Assembly (NCBI RefSeq): GCF_034140825.1
Contig: NC_089041.1
Span: forward strand, 23,387,501-23,451,500
Direction of reading: 5' to 3'
DNA: 64,000 bases
Source of the DNA: Oryza sativa Japonica Group
Taxonomy: Eukaryota > Streptophyta > Magnoliopsida > Poales > Poaceae
A program made the position numbers and the translations under genes. Below are positions 11,850-23,698 of this stretch, piece after piece; within the stretch, counting starts at the first letter, position 1; every line of letters starts with the position of its first letter. A model generated the notes under the pieces. That model searched no databases, was not told where the DNA came from, and saw nothing but the letters and a program-made list of their open reading frames with translations.

Positions 11850-14800
11850 ATGCAGCACGGAGACTACGCCTCCTCGGCCCCCCCGGCTGCGGGCCACTAC
11901 TACCCGCACCAGTTCGCGCCGAATCCGCCTCCGCACCCGGCCTCCTCCGCCGCCGACGCCGCGCCGCCGACGATCCCGGCGAGCTACGCCTCCGCGCCGC
12001 CCTACTCGGTGGGAGGGTACTCCGATCAGCCGCCGTCGGCCCCGTCCTACGCGCCGCCGCCCCAGTACGCCGGGTACGCGCCGCCCTACAACAATCCCAA
12101 CCCCGCGCCCTACCCACCGGAGTCGTCCCCGGCGCCGGCGCCGTACTACAGCTACCCGCCGACGGCGGCGGGGGTGGCCACGCAGCATGCTCCGGCGGCG
12201 GAGCCCAGCCCCGCGCCGCTGCCCTACGACGCCCCGTACTACGGAGGCTACCAGCCGCCTCCTACCGCGGGGTACGGCGACGATGATTACCTGAACGAGG
12301 GCGCCTACGCGTATAGCGGCGACGGCGGCTCCGAGCCGTACGGGGCGCGCGGCACGGCGCCGACGCGGTCGGGTGCCGCGATGTTTGATGACTACGGCCG
12401 GTCGATTGGGCCCTCGTCGGGAGGGGCGGACCAGTGGCCCACCGGTGGCGGCGGCGGTGTGGGTGGGAGCTTTGGGAAAATTGCGAGGGCTGTTCCAAAA
12501 GCAGAGTCTCATGAGGATGCTAACGGTGGTGCGCAGAAGTTTCGGGTTAAACTGCTGCCTGAGGGTGCCGGGAGCCCTACCGATGTGCTTTGTCAGGTAT
12601 GATAGGATTGGTCAAATTATACATCACACATGCAAAATTTAGAGTAATGATGTTTGAAACTTTTTAGATTATGCGCTAGAGTGACCTTGGTAGTTCCAAT
12701 ATGCCTTTAACATGTTTATTTTTGCTGTTGCAGATTGGTCTGGATGGAATTCGCATGCTTGATCCCAGCACAAGCAGGACACTAAGGATTTATCCCCTTG
12801 ATACACTGACAAGATGGGATGTAAGTGCGACATCCTTTTGCAGAGGATTATGTGTATATCTTCTTACTACAAAATACAATGGCAATGTTGTTTTTCTAAT
12901 GGACGGTTCATGGTTGTGGTGCTTGGTTAGGTTTTAGATTCAACCGTATTTGCATTTTGGGCGAAGACTCCAGTTGATTTTGAAGCAAAGCGAATAAGGT
13001 TGAAGTCAAACAGCTATACCTCCAATACTTTGCTTGACACTGTGACTGCAGCAACAGTGCAGGTGATCATCTTCCTCCATTATCAATCGCTATTTACCCT
13101 CATTTTAAGATTCTTAGGTTTAGACTTGCTTTGCTCTGTAACACACTAACACCACTACTAATAGCTGCTTTTGGTGAAAAAGTGTTAATTAGAAAAACCA
13201 AAGCGATGAATATTTGAATTTGAACCAATACTTAGGAAACAGCAAAATATGACTTATATCATGAATGTCTCTCTTCTCCAAAATATTACTAGAAATCAAT
13301 ATGTCATACTGCGGCGAGTATGATGCCATATAAGTTGGCTAACTTGGATACCACCTTATTACTCTGTTTGAATTATATTCCAATATTCTGTGTTTGAATT
13401 ACTCTCTTGTATATTGATGAATGGAATATAAGTTGCTAACTTGGATTCCACATTGATTGGCAGTATCCTTTCACAATATTTGTAGAAACTAGTTTTTTTT
13501 TTAAAGAAAAGGTTTTGCTCCAACATATTTTTCTTGATAGATTTTGTTCACGGAGTTGCTCATACATTCAGCATATTTAATGCTTCTTCTTTTTTTTTTA
13601 CAAAACATTCACATTTTTTAACTTTGTGAAACTACTTACAGTTTAAGGAGATTGGTGGAGATGCAAGAGGCAGAGGAACTGTAGACAGTAGCAAACCCAT
13701 GTCACAATCAAATGAGAAGAAGAAAGGTTTTGATTGGATGTTTGCAAAACCTGTTGACGAAGTGAAAGACCATTGGGTAAGTTGAATTGCTGCGACACAC
13801 ATTTACTACTTGATCTTAGTTACAAGAATGCTGGAACCTTTTTAGTTTATTATTTGTTTACTTGCATTGTTCCACTTCTTATTTTTGATAATTTTCTTGC
13901 AATATCTGCTCTTCCCTGCGAATGCATGTAGTTTGGCCCCTTTTTTGAAGTGTATATAGTTTACCCTTTGATTAGTCCTTTACATGACGATACACTCTGT
14001 AACCATTTTGGTTGAGCATTTCAGCATATAATGAAGACCACTTCAGTTCACTTAGCAGTACTGTTGCTCTAGCCACTGACTGTTTTGCCATCTTGTACCA
14101 CCATTTTGTTAATCTTATGATCGTGTTTCTTCTCTTTATCCCCTTTCTAGGTTCCAGATGAGGCTGCGAAGAAGTGCTACTCATGTGCTGTTGATTTTAG
14201 TCCTTTTAACCGCAGGGTAATTTGAATACTCTTTGTTCGGATATACTTATTTGTTACTTTTATGATGATATTTTGATAAATTAAGATGATGTTTTCTTTG
14301 CAGCATCATTGTAGGAACTGTGGTGAAATATTCTGTGACAAATGCAGTCAAGGAAGAACTGCTCTGACTGCTGAAGATAATGCCCCGCTTGTCCGAGTTT
14401 GTGATAGATGCATGGTACGTTCTGCTTCTTGTTTCTTAATTATATATTCTTTCTTTTGCTTGATGTTATCTTAGGTATAGTTACTTAGCTCATTTTAAGC
14501 ATAGCTTGACTGTGTTACTTCTTGGTTGTATTTCTCTTGTTTTCCAAAGCGAGCACAGCTCGCATAACCTCTGCAGCAACTCACCTATTGTCTGTTGCTC
14601 TACTTATACATGCTTTAGCAGTTTTATCACTGACCAAATGGAAAACATAGTAAAATTTGAATAGCTGTGCACTATAGCTCTTCTTGGCGAGTTTCAATTC
14701 AGTGCCATGTGTTCATACGTTAGAATGTTTCTTATTCTCTCAGGCAGAAGTCTCTCAAAGGCTTAGCATAGCACAGGAAGCTGCCAACAGGTCTGCCACA

Positions 14801-15336
14801 GTGCAAAGTCATGAAGATCTTGCAAGAAAACTTAAGGTGACGTACTAGATAACACTTCCTCTATATTATACATTCATTGGAGTGACTTGTACACTTGACG
14901 GATTAATTGAGCATGATTTGTTGGAATGTAAGAGTTGTAAATGTTTGTTGGCACATGTTTTGCCGCCAAAATTTTAGTCCCTAACATCTTAGGTGCCATC
15001 AGGAAATTTCAGCATGTTCTATGAGTCTGTGATCTTAACAAATTTATGCTTTGATCAACAGGAGGAAATGGAGAGAAATCGCAAGTCCTCGGGTTCTGCA
15101 TCTGGAGGTTCATCTGGGACCAGAATGAGGGAAGTTGCATGTCCTACTTGCACTGTCCATCTTCAGGTCGGTCTGACTTTAGGCACTCAAATGTGAATGC
15201 TCTTACAGTAATGACTTCGTTTGGCGCTTACATACTAACAGTGGATGTGCAATTGCAGGTTCAGGTTCCAACCTCTGGCTCAGAAACAGTGGAATGTGGG
15301 GTATGCCAGCATGCTTTCCGTGTCAGCGCCAATTGA
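11850..15336 (+). CDS. FREE1: FYVE-domain ESCRT protein, FREE1 (FYVE1) ortholog
   Basis: Plant-specific ESCRT component that binds PI3P on endosomes and sorts ubiquitinated cargo into multivesicular bodies. Nine exons, all in phase 0: 11850-12596, 12734-12820, 12931-13062, 13642-13776, 14151-14216, 14304-14414, 14744-14836, 15062-15166, 15259-15336; 517 residues (Arabidopsis FREE1 is about 600). Residues 1-200 are a Pro/Tyr/Ala-rich disordered region with one PSAP motif (62-65), the tetrapeptide that binds the VPS23 UEV domain. The FYVE finger spans about 367-427: WVPD (367-370), RRHHCRNCG (388-396), RVCDRC (420-425) and eight zinc ligands C376, C379, C392, C395, C400, C403, C422, C425. A short coiled-coil-like stretch follows (427-465), then a second CxxC...CxxC pair (C484, C487, C505, C508) that could bind zinc. 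The start at 11850 follows the GC-rich leader; an in-frame ATG at 11520 exists but its extension is not family-like. Confidence 0.93.
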
Positions 15337-15825
15337 TAAACCGGGAGACAGAGCATGTCTATAGCAATTATTCTGTTTATAACTCACTTATTTTGCTGTT
15401 CCATACATAATAAGCGTGTGTGCAGCCTGTAGATATTTCCTGGTTGTGTTGGTGACCATGACAGGATATACTAGGTTTTTCTTGTACATGGGTTAATCCT
15501 AAAATATATGCTCTAATACTGCTGAAATTGAAACATGCTTGGATGTCTCTGGAGAATATCAAAGAAACATTCGTTTCTATGCTTCAAACATATATATCTC
15601 AACATAAGTTCTTAAAAACAGCTTTGGGTGTGCTTTCAGATACAAAATGGAATGCCTTTTGCAGCAAATGTGTAGAACTGCATCTAACTATGAGTGTTTT
15701 AAGATGCTTTGCATCTTCCTGTCAGCATGGTCGGCTCGCTTCCGGTTGCAAATATGTCTTCTCTGGATTATCTAGGCAAATGTACTTATTGCCTAAAAGT
15801 CTAAAACACTTGTTATTGCTTGCTA

Positions 15826-15973
15826 CTTCCTCTGTTTCACAATGGAAGTCTTTCTAGTATTGTCTATATTTATATAGGTGTTAGTGAATCTAGATATATA
15901 TGTGTTTAGATTCATTAACATTTATATAAATATGAGTAATGCTAGAAAGTCTTACATTATGAAACGGAGTGAG
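15826..15973. mobile_element. Stowaway-like MITE
   Basis: About 148 bp flanked by TA. The left end cttcctctgtttcacaatgg and right end cattatgaaacggagtgag are inverse; inner arms 'aagtctttctagtattgtct' and 'agtaatgctagaaagtctta' also pair. It lies about 500 bp past the FYVE-gene stop codon. Confidence 0.75.
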
Positions 15974-16523
15974 TAGTTGCTAGTACTACTTATTAGACAA
16001 GAACTGAATGTGGGGCAAAGATCAAACTGCGCCTAGTTGAAGCACGCAAGAGCCTAAACCCAACCTCACTACAAGTCACTATAGCAGCTTCTTGTATCAA
16101 CATTCATCATACCTCTCGAAAAGCAACATTCTTGACCAAAATTTATGGCCATCAAGTGACCCCCCATGGCCATGGCCCAACTGAAGCAGCATCCGCATCT
16201 GTAGTTCTGCACACGCTCCACAGCAGTGTCATCTAGCTCCAGGCAAAGAGTGTGCAGGGAATCAGGATAGCACGTCGCAGGCCAGGCCACAGGCCAGCAG
16301 CAACGCAGGCAGCATCCATGCACGCATGTGCCCGGTGTCCATCGGGACGGATCTAGAAATTTTCTGCAGTTTGAGCAAGACACTACAACAATGGCTAGGT
16401 CAATGTTATTGTAAAATGTTGGTGATATACTATCGAGATTGATCCGGTTCCTAGTACAATGTTGTTGTAAAATGTTGGTAATTGCTATCGAGATTGGTGT
16501 ATAAATTTTCTTAATTTTCTTGA

Positions 16524-16649
16524 GGTCTTGTTCGACTTAGAGGGGATTGAAAAGTATTGAAGGGGATTGAGGAAGAATAATCACACTATAATAGGTGTGT
16601 AATAAATCCTCTCCAATCTCTCGCTCACATGGATTAACCAAACAAGGTC
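16524..16649. mobile_element. Tourist-like MITE
   Basis: About 126 bp with termini ggtcttgttcgacttagagg and the inverse, ggattaaccaaacaaggtc, flanked by a three-base TGA on each side. The inside reads 'ggggattgaaaag...aatcctctccaatc', an inner inverted arm. Non-coding. Confidence 0.65.
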
Positions 16650-18433
16650 TGAGCGGGAGCAAAACACACCATGACGGTGTTATTCCATGCTATCGTGAAA
16701 TATTGGTGATATGCATGGTATGCCCTCCTATACTACTGCGATCCGATAAGCCCGGGCAGCTGCATAGGGTCGCTGGGCCATGGATCCGCCAATGATGATC
16801 TGGTTTAACCATCAGGGGGAGAGATGGAGGGAGAGGGATTATTGATCTGATTTTACTTCGTATACTAACCATTAAGAAGAAGAAGAAGGACACCGGCACG
16901 TTGGCGGCATGATTGATCTCTCCTCGAAAGCAGCATCTCTTCCTCTCCCCACCCGCGGCGTTTAAGCGGAAACACCATCATTCTGCTGCTGAAAGCGTTC
17001 CATCCAGGCATGTAAACCACGGGAAAGTCTGTGCAGGAAACCGGTATAAACTCCGGAAAGAAGTACTACTAGCTATCAAGCCTATGCAATGCAGTGTCTA
17101 CGTACAGGTAGCCTGTCTGTCTCTGAATACAACGTGAGGCGAGCTCTCGAGATGGGCAACTCGCAGCGTGATCCGATGAGTACTAAGTTTCAAGTGTGGT
17201 ATACTGGTAGCTGAATTCTTCAGACATTGCGCCGTGGACACTGTGTTTGTTAATTCTTCAGGCTATCAATGATCTGCCTTTTGGGTCTTCTTCTTCATCT
17301 TCTTCTTCGCGAGCGGATTAACCGAGCCTGCAATGGATGGCAGGTTTCTGTTCCTAATCCGGATGGCCAATGCTGTCTTTTGACCGTCGCTTTGGGGCAG
17401 AGCCGTACTGTATGATTACTCTGTAACTGACAGTGTCGAACGTGTTCATCTCCGTGAAATTTGATGGATACACATCCTGTGCGTTTGTGTTTCTTGCTCT
17501 TGTGTTTGTACCATCCGATGTGGTCACCTAATTTCTTCAATCTTGAAATAGCATTTGATCCCACAATTAATAGTAGTATGACATCCCAACTTCTAAATTG
17601 TCTTTAAGCAGTTTCTTGATTGCTTCTGGGTAGCTAGCTGAGTTGTCCTTGCATATTTGTATGTTACAGTACATTGCAAGGGAAAAACATACTAGGTTGC
17701 TTTCATTAACTCCATTCTTTCAGAAAGATTAACCGTTTTCAGTTCATGAACTAATTGCTCCACTCCATATATTCCCTAGTCCCTACCTTCCTTCTTTCTC
17801 TTTGAGAATCTTCAGCGTACTGAGAATAATCAAGACAGAGAAGAAAGCGAAGAGCACCAAGTCATTCTTATCTGTAGTACTTTCTGAAGTTAACACTGCA
17901 CCCATCATGTACAGTACCAAACTCAGTTTGGTGGATTGGATCAATGCATTCTCCAAGTTGTTCGATTAGGACTTCAGATCCCATCTTTCATTTGCTAATC
18001 CACTTGACTACGTTCAAAACGATAATCTGCATGTCTTTCCAAAATACCTAAGGACTAAAAAAAAGCTATATGCATTGCAAACAGGCCATGCTATTCAGAC
18101 ATGCATTTTGGCACTATCTCTGTCCATTATGCGGCCATTTGAACATGTTTCCATGTTCTATGATCTCTCCAACCATGTCCTCTTCATGATATCATTGCAT
18201 GTATGGACTCACTCAACCATGTACTCGCGACCTCACCATATTCTAGTAGCTCAGACTCAGCCATCAGGCTTGGCATGCTTGTAGACAGCCACCAGCAGCA
18301 TGCTACGATACAGTTGATAACTGCATTGGACCTCGATTGGACTGCATATGATAGAACATAGATAATGCTTACAGGTTGTTTTGACAGTGACATGGCATAC
18401 AGTTGAGTGGACAACCGATAATTGGGTCCAATA

Positions 18434-18788
18434 GTGATTAAGCGAGTAATCTTCGGTCCTTAGCTATGAAATGGACTTGTTGGTCACGACCGTCACTCAA
18501 AACAGAAGAACGAAAGAGATTGCTTGTTTCTGTTCTCTGAAAAATTAACGGTGTGTCGTACTGTCCACCTATTGGAATTCTCCCTTGAGGGAAGCTCTGA
18601 ATTAGCCCAATTGTCTGTCCTACAAATTAACCGAGTACTCTACAAATTTATGTTCTCTATTCGAGTGATTAAGTATGGCTTTAGCTATGGTTGTTAAGAA
18701 CTGAAATGGACATGGTCGCTTCTGTCACTCAAAACAGAAGAACGCAAGAGATCGCGTGTTTCTGTTCTCTGAAGAATTAACGGTGGGT
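18434..18788 (+). repeat. Diverged direct duplication of about 125 bp
   Basis: Two similar blocks in the same orientation, 18434-18560 and 18665-18788, share 'gtcactcaaaacagaagaac', 'tgtttctgttctctgaa' and 'attaacggtg' in the same order and spacing. Both are followed by a 'ctctgaatta' word. The spacer is unrelated. It is a local duplication with no evident gene. Confidence 0.6.
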
Positions 18789-20372
18789 GATGCTGCCCAC
18801 TCACACGAGCAACTCTGAATTAAAATTAAGATGGTCAGCTGTATTCTTCCACAAATTCCTACTATATTAATGCCTAATTTAAGCAAGATTTGATGGACTG
18901 CGTGATTCACTAAACACAATGCAGAACATGCACGTAAGCACTCGCGAATTCAGAGAAAATGTATGGGAGGGAGCAGATGACATCGGGCCGTGCTACAGGT
19001 TGCCTCGGTGTCTCCTGCGCTCCTGCTCTCTAGGCTGCGTCCTGCGTGCGTGCGTGCGTGGCGTGGCTGCCCGTTTCAGGCTTCGACTAGTGGTAGGTGA
19101 GGGCGACCTGCGGCGCAACTTTGAAATGCGGCCGTATTGTGGCTCTCAAATTGGCCGAAAAACGGATGGTTTTTTTTGCAGAGGATTCCCTGCTGATTTG
19201 TGATTTTCGTCGTGGGTTTTGGGGGGCACGACCAGCGTCCACACGTACCGGAACAAAGTTGTTCTGCTACAGTGTTTCACTATGTCGGCACTCAGCATTC
19301 ATACAGTGAATTACTGAATCGTACGTTTTTACTTTTTACCTAGTACGTGAGACTATTTTACGGTAGTTTCAGCTGGTAGGAAAAAACGTAGCATAGGAGT
19401 TGGACTCATAGCAGGTTTTTAAAATACCATAGATTACCGCTGGATTATCGCGGTTATAGGGTACGTCGACGTGGTCTAATATGCAAAACCACTTGTTATA
19501 TTAGTTAGGTAAAGAAAAGAAAAGAAAAGAAAATTTGAGTTCTTTTGTTACTTTTCTATCTTAAAATATATAATACTTATACTTCATTTCTCCTATAATA
19601 TAGCAAGATATAACTGAATGAGACATTTCATAGTAAATTAAATATAGACTGGTATCTCCTTTTAGGTTAGCTTTTTTGAGACAGATAGAGTACTTGATTC
19701 ATTTTATACTCTATATATCCTAAAATAAATACACGTAGTACGTAATGTGGTTCCATAAAAAAAGTACGTAATGTGATTTATTCTAGTACTATGAATCTAG
19801 ACTACTTGTCTAGTACTCCACTACGAATCTAGATTCACAGTCCTAAAATACTGCTTGTCCAGATTTGTAGTATATTCTAATACTGACCAAAGTGCACCTG
19901 GTATATAACATGACATATTATAGTATTACGAATTCTGGATTGTTACATGTCTAAATTCATAATACCAGGATATATCAAATCACAAATTAGGTATATTTAT
20001 TTTGAAACAAAGAAAATAGAATGAATCGTATATATGTCCAGATTTATACTATTAATATCCATCCTGAGACAGATATGGAATCCTACGAAATGTTTTATCC
20101 GATTATATCATACCAGTATATTACATCATGGCGCCTCCTCTCTCTCTCTCCAACCCGGGCCGAGCCTCTCGCTCCGTACTCACGCACACACGCAGCGGCG
20201 CAGCGAGAGAGGAAAGAGAGAGAGAGAGAGGCAAAAACGACACCAACGGGCGGATTTTTAAGTGCGGCCACCTCCATCCTCCCCGTGTCCGCTAGCCCCC
20301 TCCTCCCTCCGTTGGTCTCCGCCCACCCAGAGGAAACCACCCGCCCCCGGTCCCCGGAGGAAAGCTTCGGCC

Positions 20373-23300
20373 ATGGCGGCGGCGGCGGCGGCTCGGAGGG
20401 GATGCCTGGTCGCGCTTCTGGCGGTGCTCTTCTTGGCCTGCGCCGCTGAGGGGGGTGCGGCGGCGGCGTCGGCGGCGCAGCAGCAGCAGCAGCTACGGCG
20501 GCGGAGGCATCTGCTGCGGCGGCAGCGGCAGGTGCACAGCCACCTCAGGCGGCTCAACAAGGCGCCCCTCGCCAGCATCGAGGTAGCGGCCCGTCTCCTC
20601 CTCTCCTCTCCTCTCCCACCAACATGGCGCGCATTCAATGCACGCCGCCTTGCTCGCCATCGATTTCCCGTTTCGTTTTTTCTTTTCTTTTCTTGCTCTG
20701 GTCGCTCGCTGGTATGGAGGGGCGGAAGGAATGAATCCATGGAGGTGAAAAAAAAAGAAAAGGCGGTGGTGCATTTGGTATGGAAGTCGCAAAAAAAGTT
20801 TTGCGCTTTTGATTGATGGGTCGACTTGCTCGTGCTTGGTGATGAGCTCGCTTTGGAAGTGTGGATTGACTGTTCCTCCTCCTCTCATGGACCATGCATT
20901 GGGGTTTCTTCCGTTGATGGAGGAAAAGGCTCGCTTTTGGAGGAACATTTTATGGGTGCCCGTGCTTCTTTGGGTTCTCTCCACTTCAAGGGAGGAAAGA
21001 TATGGTTGCTTTCCTTTCTTTGGAGGAGAACAGACTACAGAGTGTCTTCTTCCTTTTCTTTCTTTCTTTTTTTTCCTCTGAACCATTAACAAATTTTGCT
21101 TTTGTTGCTCAAAGATTTCTTCTTTGGAGTATGGTTGATAGTCTACTTCATGGATGTTTTGGATTATCTGAAGTTGCATTGGTTTGATATATGGAATTCT
21201 AGAACTTTCTTTTCCTATTTTTTTTACACTACTTTTGCTAAAATGAGATTTTTCCCTGTCTCTCTCAAATCATTCATGTCCTGAATTTAGGATAATGTTT
21301 TCTCTTTTTTTTTCTTGCTTTGATTGCATAATTGACAGTGTGAATTCAACAGAGTCCTGATGGAGACATCATAGACTGTGTGCACATCTCCAACCAGCCT
21401 GCCTTTGATCACCCTTTCCTCAAGAACCACACTATCCAGGTTCCTCTCTCTCCAGAACACACCACTGCCCCTTTTTTTACAGTTGGGGTAATGCTTCCCC
21501 ACATATCATGATAACACTCAATGGTGCACTATCACCACCTTTCAGATGAGGCCTGATTACCACCCAGAAGGCCTGTATGATGAGTCCAAGGTTGCATCAC
21601 AGCAGAACACCCAGACAATCACCCAAATGTGGCACAAGAACGGCGTGTGCCCGGAGAACACCATACCAATCAGGAGGACCAAGAAGGAGGATGTCCTAAG
21701 GGCCAGCTCCATCAGGAGATATGGCAAGAAGAAGCACAAGAGCACCCCAAACCCCATGTCTGTCGACCCTGATATGCTCAATGAGAGTGGCCACCAGGTA
21801 GGGTAGAGTGTGTAATGTGTTCCATTCAAGAACCAATCTCCCTAATAGTACTTAACATGTTATTGGGATTGTTCATTTAAATCTTGTTTCTGCTCCATGG
21901 TGCAGCATGCAATAGCATATGTGGAAGGTGATAAGTACTATGGAGCTAAGGCTACCATCAATGTGTGGCAGCCAAGAATTGAGCAGGCCAATGAGTTCAG
22001 CCTGTCCCAGCTCTGGATCTTGGGTGGTTCCTTTGGGCAGGACCTTAACAGCATTGAAGCAGGATGGCAGGTGAGAGGGAGAAGAAAAACCCACTTAGGT
22101 CAAAAGTTCTATTAAATGCTTTGTTGCAGCTTCCATTTTTGTTCTTCCATGCGCCCAATTATGAAGCTCATTCCTCCCCTTGCATGCGTCAATAATTCCT
22201 GTTTTGCAATAATGATATGGTACACTACGACTGGAGAGGCCTTTCATTTTAGGAGCCAGACTAGATTATATTCGTTTACGAAGATTCTTTCTTTCATGAG
22301 CAACTGTTTTAGGAGCTAAGAATGCTGTGATGGCCGATTAAAGCTATATGCAGTACTCTCTTGCATTGTGGCTTATGTCTTTATTCTCTCTACATTATTG
22401 CAGGTTAGCCCAGATCTGTATGGGGACAACAACACTAGACTCTTCACCTACTGGACTGTAAGATAAACATCACATTCCTTTCAATCTTCACGATAATTGT
22501 TTTTTAGCTTCTTTTTGTCTCTTGTTTAGATCTACATTCCTATCTTGCTGTTATTAAACTACAGATTAGCCTAATGATACTGATTTTTGTATTGCCTCTG
22601 TACTCTCTGTAGAGCGATGCGTATCAGGCAACAGGATGCTACAACCTGCTGTGCTCGGGGTTCATACAGATAAACAATCAGATAGCCATGGGCGCTAGCA
22701 TCTCCCCACTCTCCAACTATGGTGGTTCCCAGTATGATATCAATATTTTGGTCTGGAAGGTAAAATACAAGAAACCTTCACATGCGTGTGTATACACACA
22801 GACGAAATTCATGAACGGTGCCAGCGAATCTATGCCCACCTGTTTCTTGTTCTTTCCTGAGGCACCTCCAGGGCTTAAGGTCAAGGCTACAACTGTGGCC
22901 CTGGCCTGTTTTGTGGACGCATTCACAGTTGTCCCCCACACACGTACTGTATTTATGCATGCTAATGCAAACACTAATGATTTGAGTTTTAAACAAATTT
23001 TCACAGGAATATTCTCCTAGAGCTCATGTTTCTTCTGTTAAAATTTTCCATGTCATTACCATGTGACATTATGTTGGCATGCCACCACTTGCATAACCAA
23101 CAAGATCTCGCTCCACGTATAATTCCGAAAGTGGGCTATCAAGCTAAAATAATTTAAAACTCGTTTTCATCAAAGGGTAGATCCTTTTCATAGTGCATAT
23201 AATGAACACAAAAAGGAAAACTTTATTTTTGCGCGTGCATGATAACACTAAAAGGTACCTACAATATTCCCTTATCATTATCCTATCTTCTAACTATGCC

Positions 23301-23698
23301 CCATGGATTGTGGTTTGCAGGACCCAAAGGAGGGCAATTGGTGGTTGCAGTTCGGTAATGACTATGTGTTAGGCTACTGGCCATCCTTCCTCTTCTCCTA
23401 CTTGGCAGACAGTGCCTCCATGATAGAGTGGGGTGGTGAGGTGGTGAACTCGGAGCCTGATGGCAGCCACACCTCCACACAGATGGGCAGTGGCCACTTC
23501 CCTGAGGAAGGATTTGGCAAGTCCAGCTACTTCAAGAACATACAAGTGGTGGATTCATCAAACAATCTTAGGGCACCAAGTGGTATTGGGTCATTCACTG
23601 AGCAATCCAACTGCTATGATGTGCAGAATGGCAACAATGGTGACTGGGGCACATACTTCTACTATGGAGGGCCAGGGAAAAACCCAAACTGTCCATAG
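20373..23698 (+). CDS. Secreted neprosin-domain (DUF239) protein, putative glutamic endopeptidase
   Basis: Plant neprosin-family proteins carry an N-terminal activation-peptide domain (DUF4409) and a C-terminal neprosin domain; Nepenthes neprosin is a glutamic prolyl endopeptidase. Seven exons, all phase 0: 20373-20582, 21353-21439, 21546-21797, 21906-22070, 22404-22457, 22613-22759, 23321-23698; 430 residues, normal family length. Residues 1-25 are a signal peptide ([20 protein letters not shown]), followed by a Gln run (37-41) and basic stretch. The activation domain covers roughly 60-180, the catalytic domain 190-430, ending [14 protein letters not shown] as in relatives. Candidate catalytic glutamates are E234 (SIEAGW) and E345 (EWGGEV); their 111-residue spacing is close to the 109 between E188 and E297 of neprosin, which is inference. 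The Cys pair GCYNLLC is conserved. Acts in the cell wall or apoplast; substrate unknown. Most plant members have no tested activity. Confidence 0.92.

Larger units (their letters stand above)
15337..20372. other. Intergenic region, no supported gene
   Basis: Contains the 3' UTR of the FYVE gene, two MITEs (15826-15973, 16524-16649), a local duplication (18434-18788) and AT-rich MITE debris at about 19480-20010 with repeated 'aatctaga' and 'tagtac' words. A Cys-rich minus-strand frame (16069-16383) and others here lack family resemblance. From 20130 the sequence becomes the promoter/5' UTR of the neprosin gene, with a (CT)n run at about 20135-20147 and a (GA)n run at about 20206-20231. Confidence 0.5.

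Noticed and set aside
11778-12512. Arg-rich minus-strand frame opposite FREE1 exon 1
   Set aside because: It is the shadow of a GC-rich coding exon and has no domain or splice context.
16069-16383. 104-codon Cys-rich minus-strand frame
   Set aside because: Cysteines are frequent but not in a recognisable spacing, there is no signal peptide, and there is no promoter or splice evidence.
22717-23020. Frames on both strands in the last intron of the neprosin gene
   Set aside because: They lie in intronic sequence between well-supported exons and show no family match.
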